NCBI RefSeq assembly: GCF_003013695.1
Contig: NZ_CP027792.1
Location: forward strand, 3,058,501 to 3,122,500
Source: Pulveribacter suum
Lineage (GTDB): Bacteria; Pseudomonadota; Gammaproteobacteria; Burkholderiales; Burkholderiaceae_C
Direction: 5' to 3'
Length of the DNA: 64,000 nucleotides
The notes beneath the pieces were generated by a model, which worked only from the letters and a program-made list of their open reading frames with translations, did no database searches and was not told where the DNA came from. This document shows, in pieces, positions 1-8,731 of this stretch (within the stretch, counting starts at the first letter, position 1; each line of letters starts with the position of its first letter). Made by a program: the position numbers and the translations under genes.

Positions 1-101
1 CAGTCCGTACCATGCGCCGCGGCCTGCACGGCCTGCGCCACCGAGCGCAGGTTGCCCATGCCGTAATCGACCACGGCGACGGTGTTTGCTTCTTTTTTCA
101 T
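1..101 (-). CDS. hisH: HisH, imidazole glycerol phosphate synthase glutaminase subunit (partial)
   Basis: Only the first 33 codons are in the window; the gene runs off the left edge. The visible N-terminus contains VAVVDYGMGNLRSV, the typical first strand and PGxGN-like start of HisH, the glutamine amidotransferase partner of HisF. HisH feeds ammonia to imidazole ring formation. It follows hisB in the minus-strand histidine cluster, separated by about 50 bp that contain a dispersed repeat. The ATG at 99-101 lies inside that repeat, where the usual AGCTATCAAAA reads AGCTATGAAAA. Confidence 0.9.
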   Translation of the reverse strand, partial: MKKEANTVAVVDYGMGNLRSVAQAVQAAAHGTD

Positions 102-146
102 AGCTGCTGGCGCAAGCTGGGCAAGCGCTGGAGGCCTATTTGACCC
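95..146 (+). repeat. Dispersed ~50-bp palindromic repeat, copy 1
   Basis: The core reads TAGCTGCTGGCGCAAG then GCAAGCGCTGGAGGCC, the shared ends of the repeat family seen at eleven other loci in the window. It fills the hisB-hisH gap and contributes the hisH start codon on the minus strand. Confidence 0.75.
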
Positions 147-152
147 AAAATC

Positions 153-788
153 CTAGAGCGCGCCCTTGGTGGACGGGATGATGCCGGCCGCCCGCGGGTC
201 GCGCGTCAGGGCGTCGCGCAGCGCACGGGCAAATGCCTTGAACACCGTCTCGCACTGGTGGTGGGCGTTGATGCCCTTGAGGTTGTCGATGTGCAGCGTG
301 ACCTGCGCGTGGTTGGCAAAGCCCTGGAAGAACTCGTACGTCAGCTGGGTGTCGAAGCCGCCGATGCTGGCCGCCGTGAACGGGATGTGCAGGTGCAGGC
401 CAGGGCGGCCGGAAAAATCGATGACCACGCGCGACAGCGCCTCGTCCAGCGGCACGTAGGCGTGGCCGTAGCGGCGGATACCCTTCTTGTCGCCCACGGC
501 GCGGGCAAACGCCTGGCCCAGGGTGATGCCCACGTCCTCCACCGTATGGTGGCCGTCGATGTGCAGGTCGCCGTCGCAGTCCACCTCCATGTCGATCAGG
601 CCGTGGCGGGCGATCTGCTCGAGCATGTGGTCGAAAAAGCCGATGCCGGTGCCCAGGCGGGCCTGGCCGGTGCCGTCCAGGTTGACGCGCACGCGGATGC
701 GGGTCTCGGCGGTGCTGCGCGACACCTCGGCGGTGCGCTCGGCGGCGTGCTCGGGGGCGGTGGAGGGAACGAGTGCGGAAGAAGTCAT
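153..788 (-). CDS. hisB: Imidazoleglycerol-phosphate dehydratase
   Basis: 211 residues, the usual length for monofunctional HisB; it removes water from imidazole glycerol phosphate to give imidazole acetol phosphate in histidine synthesis. Seen directly: RVNLDGTG near residue 35, GFFDHML, the metal-binding [14 protein letters not shown] block and the second INAHHQCE metal site near the C-terminus. The first ~25 residues are a poorly conserved extension. Its start overlaps the hisC stop by four bases (ATGA), so the two are translationally coupled. There is no fused HisN-type phosphatase. Confidence 0.96.
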   Translation of the reverse strand: MTSSALVPSTAPEHAAERTAEVSRSTAETRIRVRVNLDGTGQARLGTGIGFFDHMLEQIARHGLIDMEVDCDGDLHIDGHHTVEDVGITLGQAFARAVGDKKGIRRYGHAYVPLDEALSRVVIDFSGRPGLHLHIPFTAASIGGFDTQLTYEFFQGFANHAQVTLHIDNLKGINAHHQCETVFKAFARALRDALTRDPRAAGIIPSTKGAL

Positions 789-1897
789 ATCGAGGCCTCA
801 AGCGCTGCCAGCATCTGGGCGTTGTCCTGGCTGCTGCCCACCGTGAGGCGCAGGCAGCCGGCCAGCAGCGGGTGCATTGTAGAAACGTTCTTGACGAGGA
901 CCTTGCGCGCGCGCATGGCCTCGAAAGTGCGGGCGGCGTCGGGCACGCGCACCAGCACCATGTTGGCCTGGCTGTCCCAGACCTTGTCGATGCCGGGCAT
1001 GGCGCGCAGGTGCGCGATGAGCGCGTCGCGCTGCGTGCACAGCTCGGCTGCCTGCTGCGCAAACACGGCCTCATGCTCCAGGGCAAACAGCGCCGCCTCG
1101 CAGTTGAGCACGCTCACGTTGTAGGGCGGGCGCAGCTTGTCGATCTCGTTTACCAGCGCGGCCGGGCCGACCAGATAGCCCAGGCGCACGCCGGCCAGGC
1201 CGAACTTGGACAGGGTGCGCATCAAGAGCACATGCTGGTTGCGCGCGGGCTCATCGCGCAGGTGCGTGATCCACGAGCGGCTGGCAAAGGGCTGGTAGGC
1301 CTCGTCCATGACCACGATGCCGCCCTGCGCGCCTGCGGCATCGACGATGCGCTGCACCACCGCCTCGTCCCACAGCGTGGCCGTGGGGTTGTTCGGGTAG
1401 GCCAGGAAGGTGATGGCCGGGCGGTGCGTGGCGATCGCGTCCAGCATGGCCTGCTCGCGCAGCTGGAACTCGCCGTCCAGCTCCACGCCCACGTACTGCA
1501 GCCCATGCTGCTGCGCGCACATCGCGTACATCACGAAGCCGGGCACCGGCGCCAGCACCGTGGCGGGCACCCCGCCGCCCTGGCGGGCGCAGGCCAGCTG
1601 CACCAGGCTGATGAGTTCGTCCGAACCATTGCCCAGGATGACGGCGCTGCCCTCGGGCGCGCCGGCATAGCCAGCCAGCGCGGCCTTCAGGTCGCTCTGG
1701 CGCGTGCCGGGGTAGCGGTTCAGCGCCAGCGCCCCCAGCCGCTGCCCCAGCGCGGCCTGCAGCGCGGGCGGCAGGCCGAAGGGGTTTTCCATCGCATCCA
1801 TCTTCAGGTAGCCGGTGGCGTCGGCCACGGGGTAGGCATGCATGGCGCGCACGTCGTCGCGGATGCGCGCCAGAGGGGACAGGTCAGAAGCAGTCAT
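785..1897 (-). CDS. hisC: Histidinol-phosphate aminotransferase
   Basis: 370 residues, a PLP-dependent fold-type I aminotransferase making histidinol phosphate. Visible: the [10 protein letters not shown] entry motif near residue 34, [23 protein letters not shown] and the PLP lysine K231 in [11 protein letters not shown]. The C-terminal arginine region (LRLTVGS) is intact. It follows the RHH-PIN gene by 48 bp on the same strand and overlaps hisB. In many betaproteobacteria hisC directly follows hisD; here two extra genes lie between them. Confidence 0.95.
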   Translation of the reverse strand: MTASDLSPLARIRDDVRAMHAYPVADATGYLKMDAMENPFGLPPALQAALGQRLGALALNRYPGTRQSDLKAALAGYAGAPEGSAVILGNGSDELISLVQLACARQGGGVPATVLAPVPGFVMYAMCAQQHGLQYVGVELDGEFQLREQAMLDAIATHRPAITFLAYPNNPTATLWDEAVVQRIVDAAGAQGGIVVMDEAYQPFASRSWITHLRDEPARNQHVLLMRTLSKFGLAGVRLGYLVGPAALVNEIDKLRPPYNVSVLNCEAALFALEHEAVFAQQAAELCTQRDALIAHLRAMPGIDKVWDSQANMVLVRVPDAARTFEAMRARKVLVKNVSTMHPLLAGCLRLTVGSSQDNAQMLAALEASI

Positions 1898-1945
1898 CGT
1901 CTTTTATCCACCGGGCTCAGGTTTTTCGTCTTGCGCAGGCGCCGA

Positions 1946-2662
1946 TCAGGCAGGCTGCGTGAACACGCAGCGCTGCGGGTGCAGCACCTCGACACCGCCG
2001 AACAGCCCGCCGTGCGGCAGGCTCAGCGACAGCAGGCTGGCGCAGCCGCTGTGCTGCGCGGCGGCCACGGACAGGCAGTCGCCCCAGGCCAGCTGGTGGC
2101 GCGCCTCGACGGCCCAGGCGGTCTCCAGCGTGGCGGCATCCACCTGCCAGGGCGTCCAGGCGTTGTAGCGCCGGATGGCGGCGCGCGCATCACCCAGGGG
2201 CATGGGCGGCGTGGCGCGGCAGGTGGCGGTCTCGTAGAACTCGGCCAGCACCAGGCTGCTGATGCGGCCGGCGCGCTCGCGCCAGAGCAGGTCCAGCGCC
2301 GTGCGCACCTGGTCGTGCAGGGGCGCGTCGCAGCCGTCCTCGGCCGCCAGCAGCACGGCGGTATCGACAAACACGGGCTGGGCCAGCGTGCGCTCCAGCA
2401 GGGCGTCGCCCGCCGCCTCCCCTTCGACGCGGGTACGGCCGAAGCCGCAGACGGCAGGCAGCGCGGCGCCCTGGCGTCGGGAGCGCCAGCTGCGCTCGTC
2501 CGTGCGCCAGGCCAGGTAGGCACGCTCGTAGGCATCCTCGCGCCGCTGCATCTCGCCCAGAAAGTCACCCACCATGCGCGACACGCTGCTGCCGCGCCGC
2601 GCCGCCTCGATGCGCGCCCATTCGAGCACGGGATCGTCCACGGTGATGGTGACGTTTTTCAC
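1946..2662 (-). CDS. Fused ribbon-helix-helix antitoxin / PIN-domain (VapBC-like) protein
   Basis: 238 residues with a GTG start. Residues 1-60 (MKNVTITVDDPV..., RIEAARRGSSVSRMVGDFL) resemble the CopG-like RHH antitoxins that precede VapC genes. After a ~35-residue linker, residues 97-229 resemble a VapC PIN domain: FVDTAVLLA, LVLAEFYETAT, LAWGDCLSVAAAQ, then HGGLFGGVEVLHP. Usually these are two separate overlapping genes. Three acidic positions remain (D100, E141, D195), but the usual DTN reads DTA and the usual TED-type motif reads S212-L213-S214, so nuclease activity is doubtful. It lies on the his strand between hisD and hisC. It may be a self-repressed relic or a domesticated regulator; the fold assignment is by eye. 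Confidence 0.75.
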   Translation of the reverse strand: MKNVTITVDDPVLEWARIEAARRGSSVSRMVGDFLGEMQRREDAYERAYLAWRTDERSWRSRRQGAALPAVCGFGRTRVEGEAAGDALLERTLAQPVFVDTAVLLAAEDGCDAPLHDQVRTALDLLWRERAGRISSLVLAEFYETATCRATPPMPLGDARAAIRRYNAWTPWQVDAATLETAWAVEARHQLAWGDCLSVAAAQHSGCASLLSLSLPHGGLFGGVEVLHPQRCVFTQPA

Positions 2663-2674
2663 GGGCCAAATGGT

Positions 2675-2704
2675 ACACGAACTTCGTGTTGCACGAAATT
2701 AGTG
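2675..2704. promoter_or_regulatory. Putative autoregulatory operator of the RHH-PIN gene
   Basis: A perfect 15-bp palindrome ACACGAACTTCGTGT (2675-2689) is followed after two bases by an imperfect copy CACGAAATTAGTG (2692-2704). It sits 13 bp upstream of the RHH-PIN start and in the gap to the divergent sirtuin gene. RHH antitoxins usually bind such short inverted repeats, so autoregulation is a fair inference. Confidence 0.55.
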
Positions 2705-2734
2705 TTAACAAGAGCGTGGCCGACGACGCACACA

Positions 2735-3619
2735 ATGCCTCCCACCATGCAGCCCTCGTCCACCACCACGCACTGCGCCGCCCAACTTGCCGAGCTGCTG
2801 GTCGCCCACCCGCGCTGGACGGTGCTGACCGGCGCCGGCATCAGTACCGACAGCGGCATTCCCGACTACCGCGACGCCGCTGGCGCCTGGAAGCGCCCTG
2901 CCCCCGTGCAGTTCCAGGATTTCATGGGCTCGGCGGCGACACGCCAGCGCTACTGGGCGCGCAGCCTGATCGGCTGGCCAGTGTTCCGCCAGGCCCGGCC
3001 GAATGCCGCGCACGAGGCGCTGGCGCGGCTGGAGCAGGCAGGCCATGTTCACCAGCTCATCACCCAGAACGTGGACGGCCTGCACCAGCAGGCGGGCAGC
3101 CGCATGGTGGTGGATCTGCACGGGCGGCTGGACCAGGTGGTGTGCATGGGCTGCCGGGCCCTGAGCCCGCGCAGCAGCTACCAGGGCGCGCTGCTGCAGG
3201 CCAACGGCAGTTGGCGGCACCGCCATGCCCCGGCCGCGCCCGATGGCGACGCCGACCTGCACGGGGTGGATTTTTCGACCTTCCAGGTGCCGCCCTGCCC
3301 GCGTTGCGGCGGCATCCTTAAACCGGATGTGGTGTTCTACGGTGAGAACGTGCCACGCCCCCGCGTGGACGCTGCCTTGCAGGGGCTCATGCAGAGCCAG
3401 CTACTGCTGGTCGTGGGCAGTTCGCTGATGGTGTATTCGGGCCTGCGCTTCGTGCGCGCGGCGCGGGCGCAAGGCCTGCCCGTGGCGGCCATCAACCTGG
3501 GGGCGACGCGCGCCGATGGCGACTTCACGCTGAAGCACGCCGGCCCGTGCGCGCCGGCCTTGGCAGCGCTGGCCCAGATGCTCGCAGGCGCACCCGGCGC
3601 GGTGGGCAGCCTCAGCTGA
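2735..3619 (+). CDS. cobB: NAD-dependent protein deacylase, sirtuin (SIR2) family
   Basis: 294 residues from ATG 2735; ATG 2747 is an equally possible start. The protein removes acyl groups from lysines with NAD. Visible: TGAGIS (32-37) and IPDYRD for [15 protein letters not shown] (110-121), the general-base His in VDLHG (129), a four-cysteine zinc site (C137/C140 and C188/C191) and [12 protein letters not shown]. These mark a class II-like bacterial sirtuin. The insert between the zinc pairs is long. It is transcribed against the his genes. Its TGA abuts the hisD stop to form TGATCA (3617-3622) with no terminator between. Confidence 0.93.
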   Translation: MPPTMQPSSTTTHCAAQLAELLVAHPRWTVLTGAGISTDSGIPDYRDAAGAWKRPAPVQFQDFMGSAATRQRYWARSLIGWPVFRQARPNAAHEALARLEQAGHVHQLITQNVDGLHQQAGSRMVVDLHGRLDQVVCMGCRALSPRSSYQGALLQANGSWRHRHAPAAPDGDADLHGVDFSTFQVPPCPRCGGILKPDVVFYGENVPRPRVDAALQGLMQSQLLLVVGSSLMVYSGLRFVRAARAQGLPVAAINLGATRADGDFTLKHAGPCAPALAALAQMLAGAPGAVGSLS

Positions 3620-4936
3620 TCACTTCAGCCGCATCTCCGCCGCCCGGGCGTGCGCCTGCAGGCCTTCGCCATGCGCCAACACGCTGGCGATGCGCCCCAG
3701 CGTCTGCGCGCCCTGCTCGCTCACCTCGATCAGGCTGCTGCGCTTTTGGAAGTCGTACACGCCCAGCGGCGACGAAAAGCGCGCCGTGCCGCTGGTGGGC
3801 AGCACGTGGTTGGGGCCGGCGCAGTAGTCGCCCAGGCTCTCCGAGGTATAGGCGCCCAGGAAGATGGCGCCAGCGTGCTTGAGCAGCGGCTCCCAGCGGT
3901 GCGGGTCGCGGCTGGAGACCTCCAGGTGCTCGGGCGCGATGCGGTTGCTGATGTCGCAGGCCTCTTGCATGCTGCGCGTGTGGATCAGCGCGCCGCGGTC
4001 TGTCAGGCTCTTGGCGATGATGGCCGCGCGGGGCATGTCGGGCAGCAGGCGGTCGATCTCGCGCTGCACGGCGGCGATGTACTCGGCGTCGGGGCACAGC
4101 AGGATGGACTGCGCCAGCTCGTCGTGCTCGGCCTGGCTGAACAGGTCCATGGCCACCCAGTCCGGCGGCGTGCTGCCGTCGGCCAGCACCAGGATCTCGC
4201 TGGGCCCGGCGATCATGTCAATGCCCACGGTGCCGAACACGCGGCGCTTGGCGCTGGCCACGTAGGCGTTGCCGGGGCCGGTGATCTTGTCCACCTTGGG
4301 GATGGTCTCGGTGCCGTAGGCCAGCGCGCCGATGGCCTGCGCGCCGCCAACGGTGTAGGCGCGCGTGACGCCGGCCACATGGGCGGCGGCCAGCACCAGC
4401 GGGTTCTTGGCGCCCTGGGGCGTGGGCACGACCATGATGATCTCGGCCACGCCGGCCACCTGGGCGGGAATAGCGTTCATCAGCACGCTGCTGGGATACG
4501 CCGCCTTGCCGCCGGGCACGTAGATGCCGACGCGGTCCAGCGGCGTCACCTTCTGGCCCAGCAGCGTGCCGTCCTCGTCGCGGTAACTCCAGCTTTCGCC
4601 GCTGGCGCGCTTTTGCGCCTCGTGGTAGTGGCGCACGCGCTCGGCGGCGGTGCTCAATGCCTGCTGCTGCTCGGGCGGCAGGCTGCGATAGGCGGCGCGC
4701 AGCTCATCCGGCTGCAGGGTCAGCCGCTGCATGCCGTCGGCGTGCAGGCCGTCAAAGCGCTGGGTGTACTCCAGCAGCGCCCCGTCGCCGCGCGCGCGCA
4801 CATCGGCCAGGATGTCCTGCACGCGCTGCTCGATGGCCGCGTCCTGCTCGGCCGACCAGTGCAGGCGGGCGGCAAAATCAGCCTCAAAAGTGCTTGAAAC
4901 CGTTGACAGGTGCGCGGGAGCAGCTACGAATTTCAT
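3620..4936 (-). CDS. hisD: Histidinol dehydrogenase
   Basis: 438 residues; oxidises histidinol to histidine in two NAD-dependent steps. Visible: [49 protein letters not shown], the zinc and catalytic region QAEHDE, the RIAPEHLE motif and [13 protein letters not shown] near the end. About the first 20 residues ([13 protein letters not shown]...) are encoded by a copy of the dispersed repeat, so the N-terminus probably varies between relatives. hisG lies 18 bp upstream. Confidence 0.96.
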   Translation of the reverse strand: MKFVAAPAHLSTVSSTFEADFAARLHWSAEQDAAIEQRVQDILADVRARGDGALLEYTQRFDGLHADGMQRLTLQPDELRAAYRSLPPEQQQALSTAAERVRHYHEAQKRASGESWSYRDEDGTLLGQKVTPLDRVGIYVPGGKAAYPSSVLMNAIPAQVAGVAEIIMVVPTPQGAKNPLVLAAAHVAGVTRAYTVGGAQAIGALAYGTETIPKVDKITGPGNAYVASAKRRVFGTVGIDMIAGPSEILVLADGSTPPDWVAMDLFSQAEHDELAQSILLCPDAEYIAAVQREIDRLLPDMPRAAIIAKSLTDRGALIHTRSMQEACDISNRIAPEHLEVSSRDPHRWEPLLKHAGAIFLGAYTSESLGDYCAGPNHVLPTSGTARFSSPLGVYDFQKRSSLIEVSEQGAQTLGRIASVLAHGEGLQAHARAAEMRLK

Positions 4937-4938
4937 AG
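4874..4938 (-). repeat. Dispersed palindromic repeat, copy 2 (encodes the hisD N-terminus)
   Basis: A diverged copy starting AAATCAGCCTC and ending GAGCAGCTACGAATTTCATAG. Read on the minus strand it provides the hisD ATG and its first ~20 codons. Confidence 0.55.
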
Positions 4939-4954
4939 TGATAAGGCCGGGCTT

Positions 4955-5605
4955 TCAGCCCCGTGGAATGGCGCCTGCGAAGGCGTCGATGATGCGTTTG
5001 AGCGGTGCCTGGTTGAGCTTGAGCGCCGCCTGGTTGACCACCAGGTGCGAGCTGATGTCCATGATCTGCTCGACCTCGACCAGGTGGTTGGCCTTGAGGG
5101 TGTTGCCGGTGGAGACCAGGTCCACGATGGCGTCGGCCAGGCCGGTGAGCGGGGCCAGCTCCATGCTGCCGTACAGCTTGATCAGGTCCACGTGCACGCC
5201 CTTGGCCGAGAAGAAGTCGCGGGCGATCGATGTGTACTTGGTGGCCACGCGCAGGCGCGCGCCCTGGCGCACGGCGGCGGCGTAGTCGAAGTCGGCGCGC
5301 ACGGCCACGCTGACGCGGCACTTGGCGATTTGCAGGTCCAGCGGTCGAAACAGCCCCTGGCCGCCGTGCTCGATGAGGGAATCCTTGCCGGCCACGCCGA
5401 TGTCGGCGCCGCCGTACTGCACGTAGGTGGGCACGTCGGTGGCGCGCACCAGCACCACGCGCACCTCGGGGCGGTTGGTGGCCAGGATGAGCTTGCGCGA
5501 CTTCTCCGGGTCCTCCAGCACCTGGATGCCGGCGGCCTCCAGCAGCGGCAGGGTTTCCTCGAAGATGCGGCCCTTGGACAGGGCCAGTGTGATCTGCTGG
5601 GTCAT
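4955..5605 (-). CDS. hisG: ATP phosphoribosyltransferase, short form
   Basis: 216 residues from the ATG at 5603-5605 ([15 protein letters not shown], the usual start). First enzyme of histidine synthesis, joining ATP and PRPP. Visible: LALSKGRI, the [17 protein letters not shown] region, [11 protein letters not shown] and the PRPP loop [13 protein letters not shown]. It lacks the C-terminal regulatory domain, so it is the short form, which needs HisZ for feedback control. No hisZ lies in this window. Confidence 0.96.
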   Translation of the reverse strand: MTQQITLALSKGRIFEETLPLLEAAGIQVLEDPEKSRKLILATNRPEVRVVLVRATDVPTYVQYGGADIGVAGKDSLIEHGGQGLFRPLDLQIAKCRVSVAVRADFDYAAAVRQGARLRVATKYTSIARDFFSAKGVHVDLIKLYGSMELAPLTGLADAIVDLVSTGNTLKANHLVEVEQIMDISSHLVVNQAALKLNQAPLKRIIDAFAGAIPRG

Positions 5606-5612
5606 TGGGAGC

Positions 5613-5668
5613 CGAAATGGCCTCTGACGCTTGCCAGGCAAGCGCCAGCAGCTATCAAAATGGTAGTT
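5613..5668 (-). repeat. Dispersed palindromic repeat, copy 3
   Basis: AAATGGCCTCTGACGCTTG, CAGG, CAAGCGCCAGCAGCTATC form a clear stem with the family ends. It occupies most of the gap between bolA and hisG, where many Burkholderiales carry murA. Confidence 0.8.
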
Positions 5669-5683
5669 TGCAAAGGGCGGGGC

Positions 5684-5935
5684 TCAGGCCTCGCCCTGCT
5701 GCGCCTGGGCCCACTCGGCGGGGGTGAAGGTCTTCATGGACAGCGCGTGCACCTCATCCGTCTGCATGCGCCCGCCCAGGGTGGCATAGACGCGCTGGTG
5801 GCGTTGGATCGGGCGCTTGCCCTCGAACTCGGGCGAGACGATGGTGGCAAACCAGTGGCGGCCGTCGCCGTCCAGTTCGATGTGCTCGCAGGCCAGGCCG
5901 GCGCGGATGAGGTCCTTGAGTTCGTTGGCAGTCAT
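5684..5935 (-). CDS. BolA-family protein (IbaG-like)
   Basis: 83 residues with the small BolA fold: an early helix (ANELKDLIRAGL), central GDGRHWFATIVSPEFEGK and RPIQRHQRVYATLGGRM, and a C-terminal HALSMKTFTP. BolA/IbaG proteins bind Fe-S clusters with monothiol glutaredoxins and affect envelope and stress responses. It lies at the end of the exporter/Mla run and just before hisG. The length and the H in RHQRVY fit IbaG rather than BolA proper. Confidence 0.9.
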   Translation of the reverse strand: MTANELKDLIRAGLACEHIELDGDGRHWFATIVSPEFEGKRPIQRHQRVYATLGGRMQTDEVHALSMKTFTPAEWAQAQQGEA

Positions 5936-5962
5936 CGGTGCATCCAGAGAAAAAGGGAGAAA

Positions 5963-6718
5963 TCAGTTCCTGATCTTGTAGCCGCTGCGCAGCAGGCGCA
6001 GCGCCAGCAGGCTGACCGCCGCCCAGGCCAGGGCGACGATGGCAAAGCTGGTCCAGGGCGAGACGTCGCTCACGCCGAAGAAGCCGTAGCGAAAGCCGTC
6101 GATCATGTAGAAGAAGGGGTTCAGGTGGCTCACGGCCTGCCAAAACGGTGGCAGCGACTGGATGGAATAGAACACGCCCGACAGGAACGTCATGGGCATG
6201 ATGAGGAAGTTCTGGAACGCCGCCATCTGGTCGAACTTGTCGGCCCACAGCCCGGCAATCACCCCCAGCGTGGCCAAAAGCGCCGTGCCCAGCAGCGCGA
6301 AGACCGCGATCCACCAGGGCGCGGCGAACTGCGGCGCGGCAAAGAACAGCGTGGCGATGAACACGCCCACGCCCACCATCAGTCCGCGCAGCACCGAGGC
6401 GCCCACGTAGGCGGCAAACCAGGCGCGGTGCGACAGGGGGGTGAGCAGGATGAACACCAGGCTGCCCATGATCTTGCTCTGGATCAGGCTGGACGAGCTG
6501 TTGGCAAAGGCGTTTTGCAGCATGCCCATCATCACCAGGCCGGGCACCAGGAAGGCCGTGTAGGACAGGCGGTCATAGACCAGCACCCGCCCCTCCAGCA
6601 CGTGGCCGAAGATCAGCAGGTACAGCAGCGAGGTGAGCACCGGCGCGGCGACGGTCTGAAAGCCCACCTTCCAAAAGCGCAGCACTTCCTTGTAGAAGAG
6701 CGTCTGCCAGCCGGTCAT
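5963..6718 (-). CDS. ABC-2 type exporter permease
   Basis: 251 residues with six predicted membrane segments, starting MTGWQTLFYKEVLRFWKV and ending LLRSGYKIRN. Visible ABC-2 landmarks are PVLTSLLYLLIFG, LTPLSHRAWFAAYV and the C-terminal FMTFLSGVFYSI-like block with LNPFFYMIDGFRYG. It overlaps the upstream ATPase by four bases (ATGA) and must form its channel. The family is YadH/NodJ-like; the substrate is unknown. The position directly after mlaB suggests an envelope role. Confidence 0.92.
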   Translation of the reverse strand: MTGWQTLFYKEVLRFWKVGFQTVAAPVLTSLLYLLIFGHVLEGRVLVYDRLSYTAFLVPGLVMMGMLQNAFANSSSSLIQSKIMGSLVFILLTPLSHRAWFAAYVGASVLRGLMVGVGVFIATLFFAAPQFAAPWWIAVFALLGTALLATLGVIAGLWADKFDQMAAFQNFLIMPMTFLSGVFYSIQSLPPFWQAVSHLNPFFYMIDGFRYGFFGVSDVSPWTSFAIVALAWAAVSLLALRLLRSGYKIRN

Positions 6719-7635
6719 GCGCGCCGCTCCTGCTGGGCCTCGGCCATCACGTTCAGAAAGACGTCCTCCAGGTCGGCCTTGCGGATCTCCACGTCCTCCA
6801 CGCGCACGCCGGCGGCGCGCAGCGCGCTCAGGTGGCGCTCGATCTCCTGCGCGTCCTGCGCGGGCAGCTGGGCCACGCGGCCGGTCACGCGCGCCAGCGC
6901 CGCCAGCTGGGGCGGCAGCGCGTCGTCGGTCTTGAAGCGCAGCACGTTGGTGGAGGCCGCCTGCAGCAGCTCGGACGTGCGCGCCAGCGCCACCACGCGC
7001 CCGCGCTTGAGCATGGCCAGGCGCGTGCACAGCGCCTCGGCCTCCTCCAGGTAGTGGGTGGTCAGCAGCACCGTGTGGCCCTCGCGGTTCAGGCGCGCGA
7101 CGAACTGCCACAGGGTCTGGCGCAGCTCCACGTCCACGCCGGCCGTGGGCTCGTCCAGCACGATGATGGGCGGCTTGTGCACCAGCGCCTGGGCCACCAG
7201 CACGCGCCGCTTCATGCCGCCCGACAGCTGGCGCATGTTGGCCGTGGCCTTGTCGGCCAGCCCCAGGTTGTCCAGCAGCTCGTCGATCCAGGCGTCGTTG
7301 TTCTTCACGCCGAAGTAGCCCGACTGCAGGCGCAGCGTCTCGCGCACGTTGAAGAAGGGGTCGAAGACGAGCTCTTGCGGCACCACGCCCAGCTGGCGGC
7401 GGGCGGCGGCAAACTGCGACTGCACGTCGTGCCCCAGCACCGAGACGCTGCCGCCGGAGGCGCGCGCCAGGCCGGCCAGGATACTGATGAGCGTGGTCTT
7501 GCCGGCCCCATTGGGGCCCAGCAGGCCGAAAAACTCGCCTTCCTGGATGTCCAGGCTCACCCCGTCCAGCGCCTGGAAGGGGCCCTTGGGCGTGGAAAAG
7601 ATCTTGGAGACGGACTGGAAGGAGACGGCGGCCAT
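6715..7635 (-). CDS. ABC transporter ATP-binding protein (YadG/NodI-like)
   Basis: 306 residues. Walker A GPNGAGKTT near residue 40, Q-loop VVPQE, signature LSGGMKRR, Walker B IIVLDEPTAGVD and switch histidine TTHYLEEAE are all intact. A ~70-residue C-terminal extension ending EDVFLNVMAEAQ matches ABC-2 export ATPases. It pairs with the permease overlapping its 3' end. Substrate not deducible. Confidence 0.93.
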   Translation of the reverse strand: MAAVSFQSVSKIFSTPKGPFQALDGVSLDIQEGEFFGLLGPNGAGKTTLISILAGLARASGGSVSVLGHDVQSQFAAARRQLGVVPQELVFDPFFNVRETLRLQSGYFGVKNNDAWIDELLDNLGLADKATANMRQLSGGMKRRVLVAQALVHKPPIIVLDEPTAGVDVELRQTLWQFVARLNREGHTVLLTTHYLEEAEALCTRLAMLKRGRVVALARTSELLQAASTNVLRFKTDDALPPQLAALARVTGRVAQLPAQDAQEIERHLSALRAAGVRVEDVEIRKADLEDVFLNVMAEAQQERRA

Positions 7636-7671
7636 GGGAGCCGGCCATTCTAGCCCGCGGGCCCGCGCTCG

Positions 7672-7941
7672 CTAGACGGTGGGCAGCAGCTCGGCCACGC
7701 CGTAGAGCCCGGCCAGGCTGGCCAGGCCCGCGGGCATGGACTTGACCACCAGGCCCTTTTGCTCGGCCACGGCGGCGCGGCGACATTCCAGCAGCACCGC
7801 CAGCGCGCTGGAGTCGAAGGTGACCAGCGGCCCCGCGTCCACCACGATCTGCGAGCCGCGCTCGCCCTGCAGGCCCTGCAGCAGCAGCTGGGCACAGGCG
7901 CGCGCCTGGCGGTGGGTGAGCTCGGCGGGCAGGATCAGCAT
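7672..7941 (-). CDS. mlaB: STAS-domain protein, MlaB-like
   Basis: 89 residues, matching a single STAS domain: QIVVDAGPLVTFDSSALAVLLE carries the conserved D-S motif. In the Mla system, MlaB binds the MlaF ATPase in the cytoplasm and stabilises the inner-membrane complex. It begins 9 bp after the mlaC stop and is the last mla gene of the run. The sequence is weakly conserved, so the call rests largely on position. Confidence 0.85.
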   Translation of the reverse strand: MLILPAELTHRQARACAQLLLQGLQGERGSQIVVDAGPLVTFDSSALAVLLECRRAAVAEQKGLVVKSMPAGLASLAGLYGVAELLPTV

Positions 7942-7950
7942 GGCTTGCGC

Positions 7951-8604
7951 TTATTTCCCGCCGGCGTTGGACTTGTTGCGCGCGCTCAGGGTTTCGATCA
8001 GCCGGTCAATGCCTTTGCGGGCATCGGCTTCCTTGTTGATCTCCTGCGCGAACTGGGTGCGGTAGGTATCGACCAGCCACACGCCCAGCACGTTGAGGTT
8101 GTAGATCTTCCAGCCGGCGCCGTCGCCGGGCGTCTTCTCCAGGCGGTAGTCCAGTTGCACCGGCTCGCCGCGGCCGCGCACCTCGGTGCGCACCAGCACG
8201 TCCTTGTCCTCGGGCGCGGCGCGCAGCGGGCGCACCACGACGGTCTGGTCGGCCACCTGGTCCAGCGCACCGGCATAGGTACGTACCAGCAGCTGCTTGA
8301 ATTCGTCCTGCAGGCGCTTTTGCTGCTCGGGCGTGGCGCTGCGCCAGCCGGGGCCCACGGCAGCGGCCGTCATGCGGCGGAAGTTCACGTGCGGCAGGAT
8401 GAGCTGGTCCACCAGCGCGATGATGCGGTCCACGTCGCCGGCCTTGATGGACTTGTCGTTGCGCACCGTGTTCAGCACCTCGCTGGACAGGCGCCGCACC
8501 AGCGCGTCAGGTGCCTCGTCGGCGGCCAGCGCCAGCCCGGGCAGGGCGAGGCCGGCGGCCACCAGGGCGGCGGTCTCGATCAGCTGGCGGCGGGTGATGG
8601 TCAT
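7951..8604 (-). CDS. mlaC: MlaC, periplasmic phospholipid shuttle
   Basis: 217 residues from ATG 8602-8604. An N-terminal signal (TRRQLIETAALVAAGLALPGLALA) begins with an RR pair but looks Sec-type in function. The body has the MlaC (Ttg2D) features PHVNFRRMTAAAVG, FKQLLVRTYAGAL and a lipid-pocket region WKIYNLNVLGVWLVDTYR. MlaC carries phospholipid between MlaA at the outer membrane and MlaFEDB at the inner membrane. A 127-bp gap to mlaA holds no gene. Confidence 0.93.
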   Translation of the reverse strand: MTITRRQLIETAALVAAGLALPGLALAADEAPDALVRRLSSEVLNTVRNDKSIKAGDVDRIIALVDQLILPHVNFRRMTAAAVGPGWRSATPEQQKRLQDEFKQLLVRTYAGALDQVADQTVVVRPLRAAPEDKDVLVRTEVRGRGEPVQLDYRLEKTPGDGAGWKIYNLNVLGVWLVDTYRTQFAQEINKEADARKGIDRLIETLSARNKSNAGGK

Positions 8605-8731
8605 GGCGGTGGTCCTCAAGGGGGTAGAAAAGCTGCGGGAAACCGCCGATTGTGCGGGCAGCCCGCACCGGCATTGCTTCGCGTTGGTGCAGGGATGCAA
8701 GCGGCTGCAACAGCCGCGGCGCGGCCTGGGC

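Noticed and set aside
773..2734. A long plus-strand reading frame joined in frame to the sirtuin gene
   Set aside because: It is antisense to hisC and the RHH-PIN gene and has no coding-type sequence; the sirtuin begins at 2735 or 2747.
2735..3619. Sirtuin as part of an anti-phage system
   Set aside because: All features are those of a stand-alone CobB deacylase, and no partner gene of a known SIR2 defence type is adjacent.
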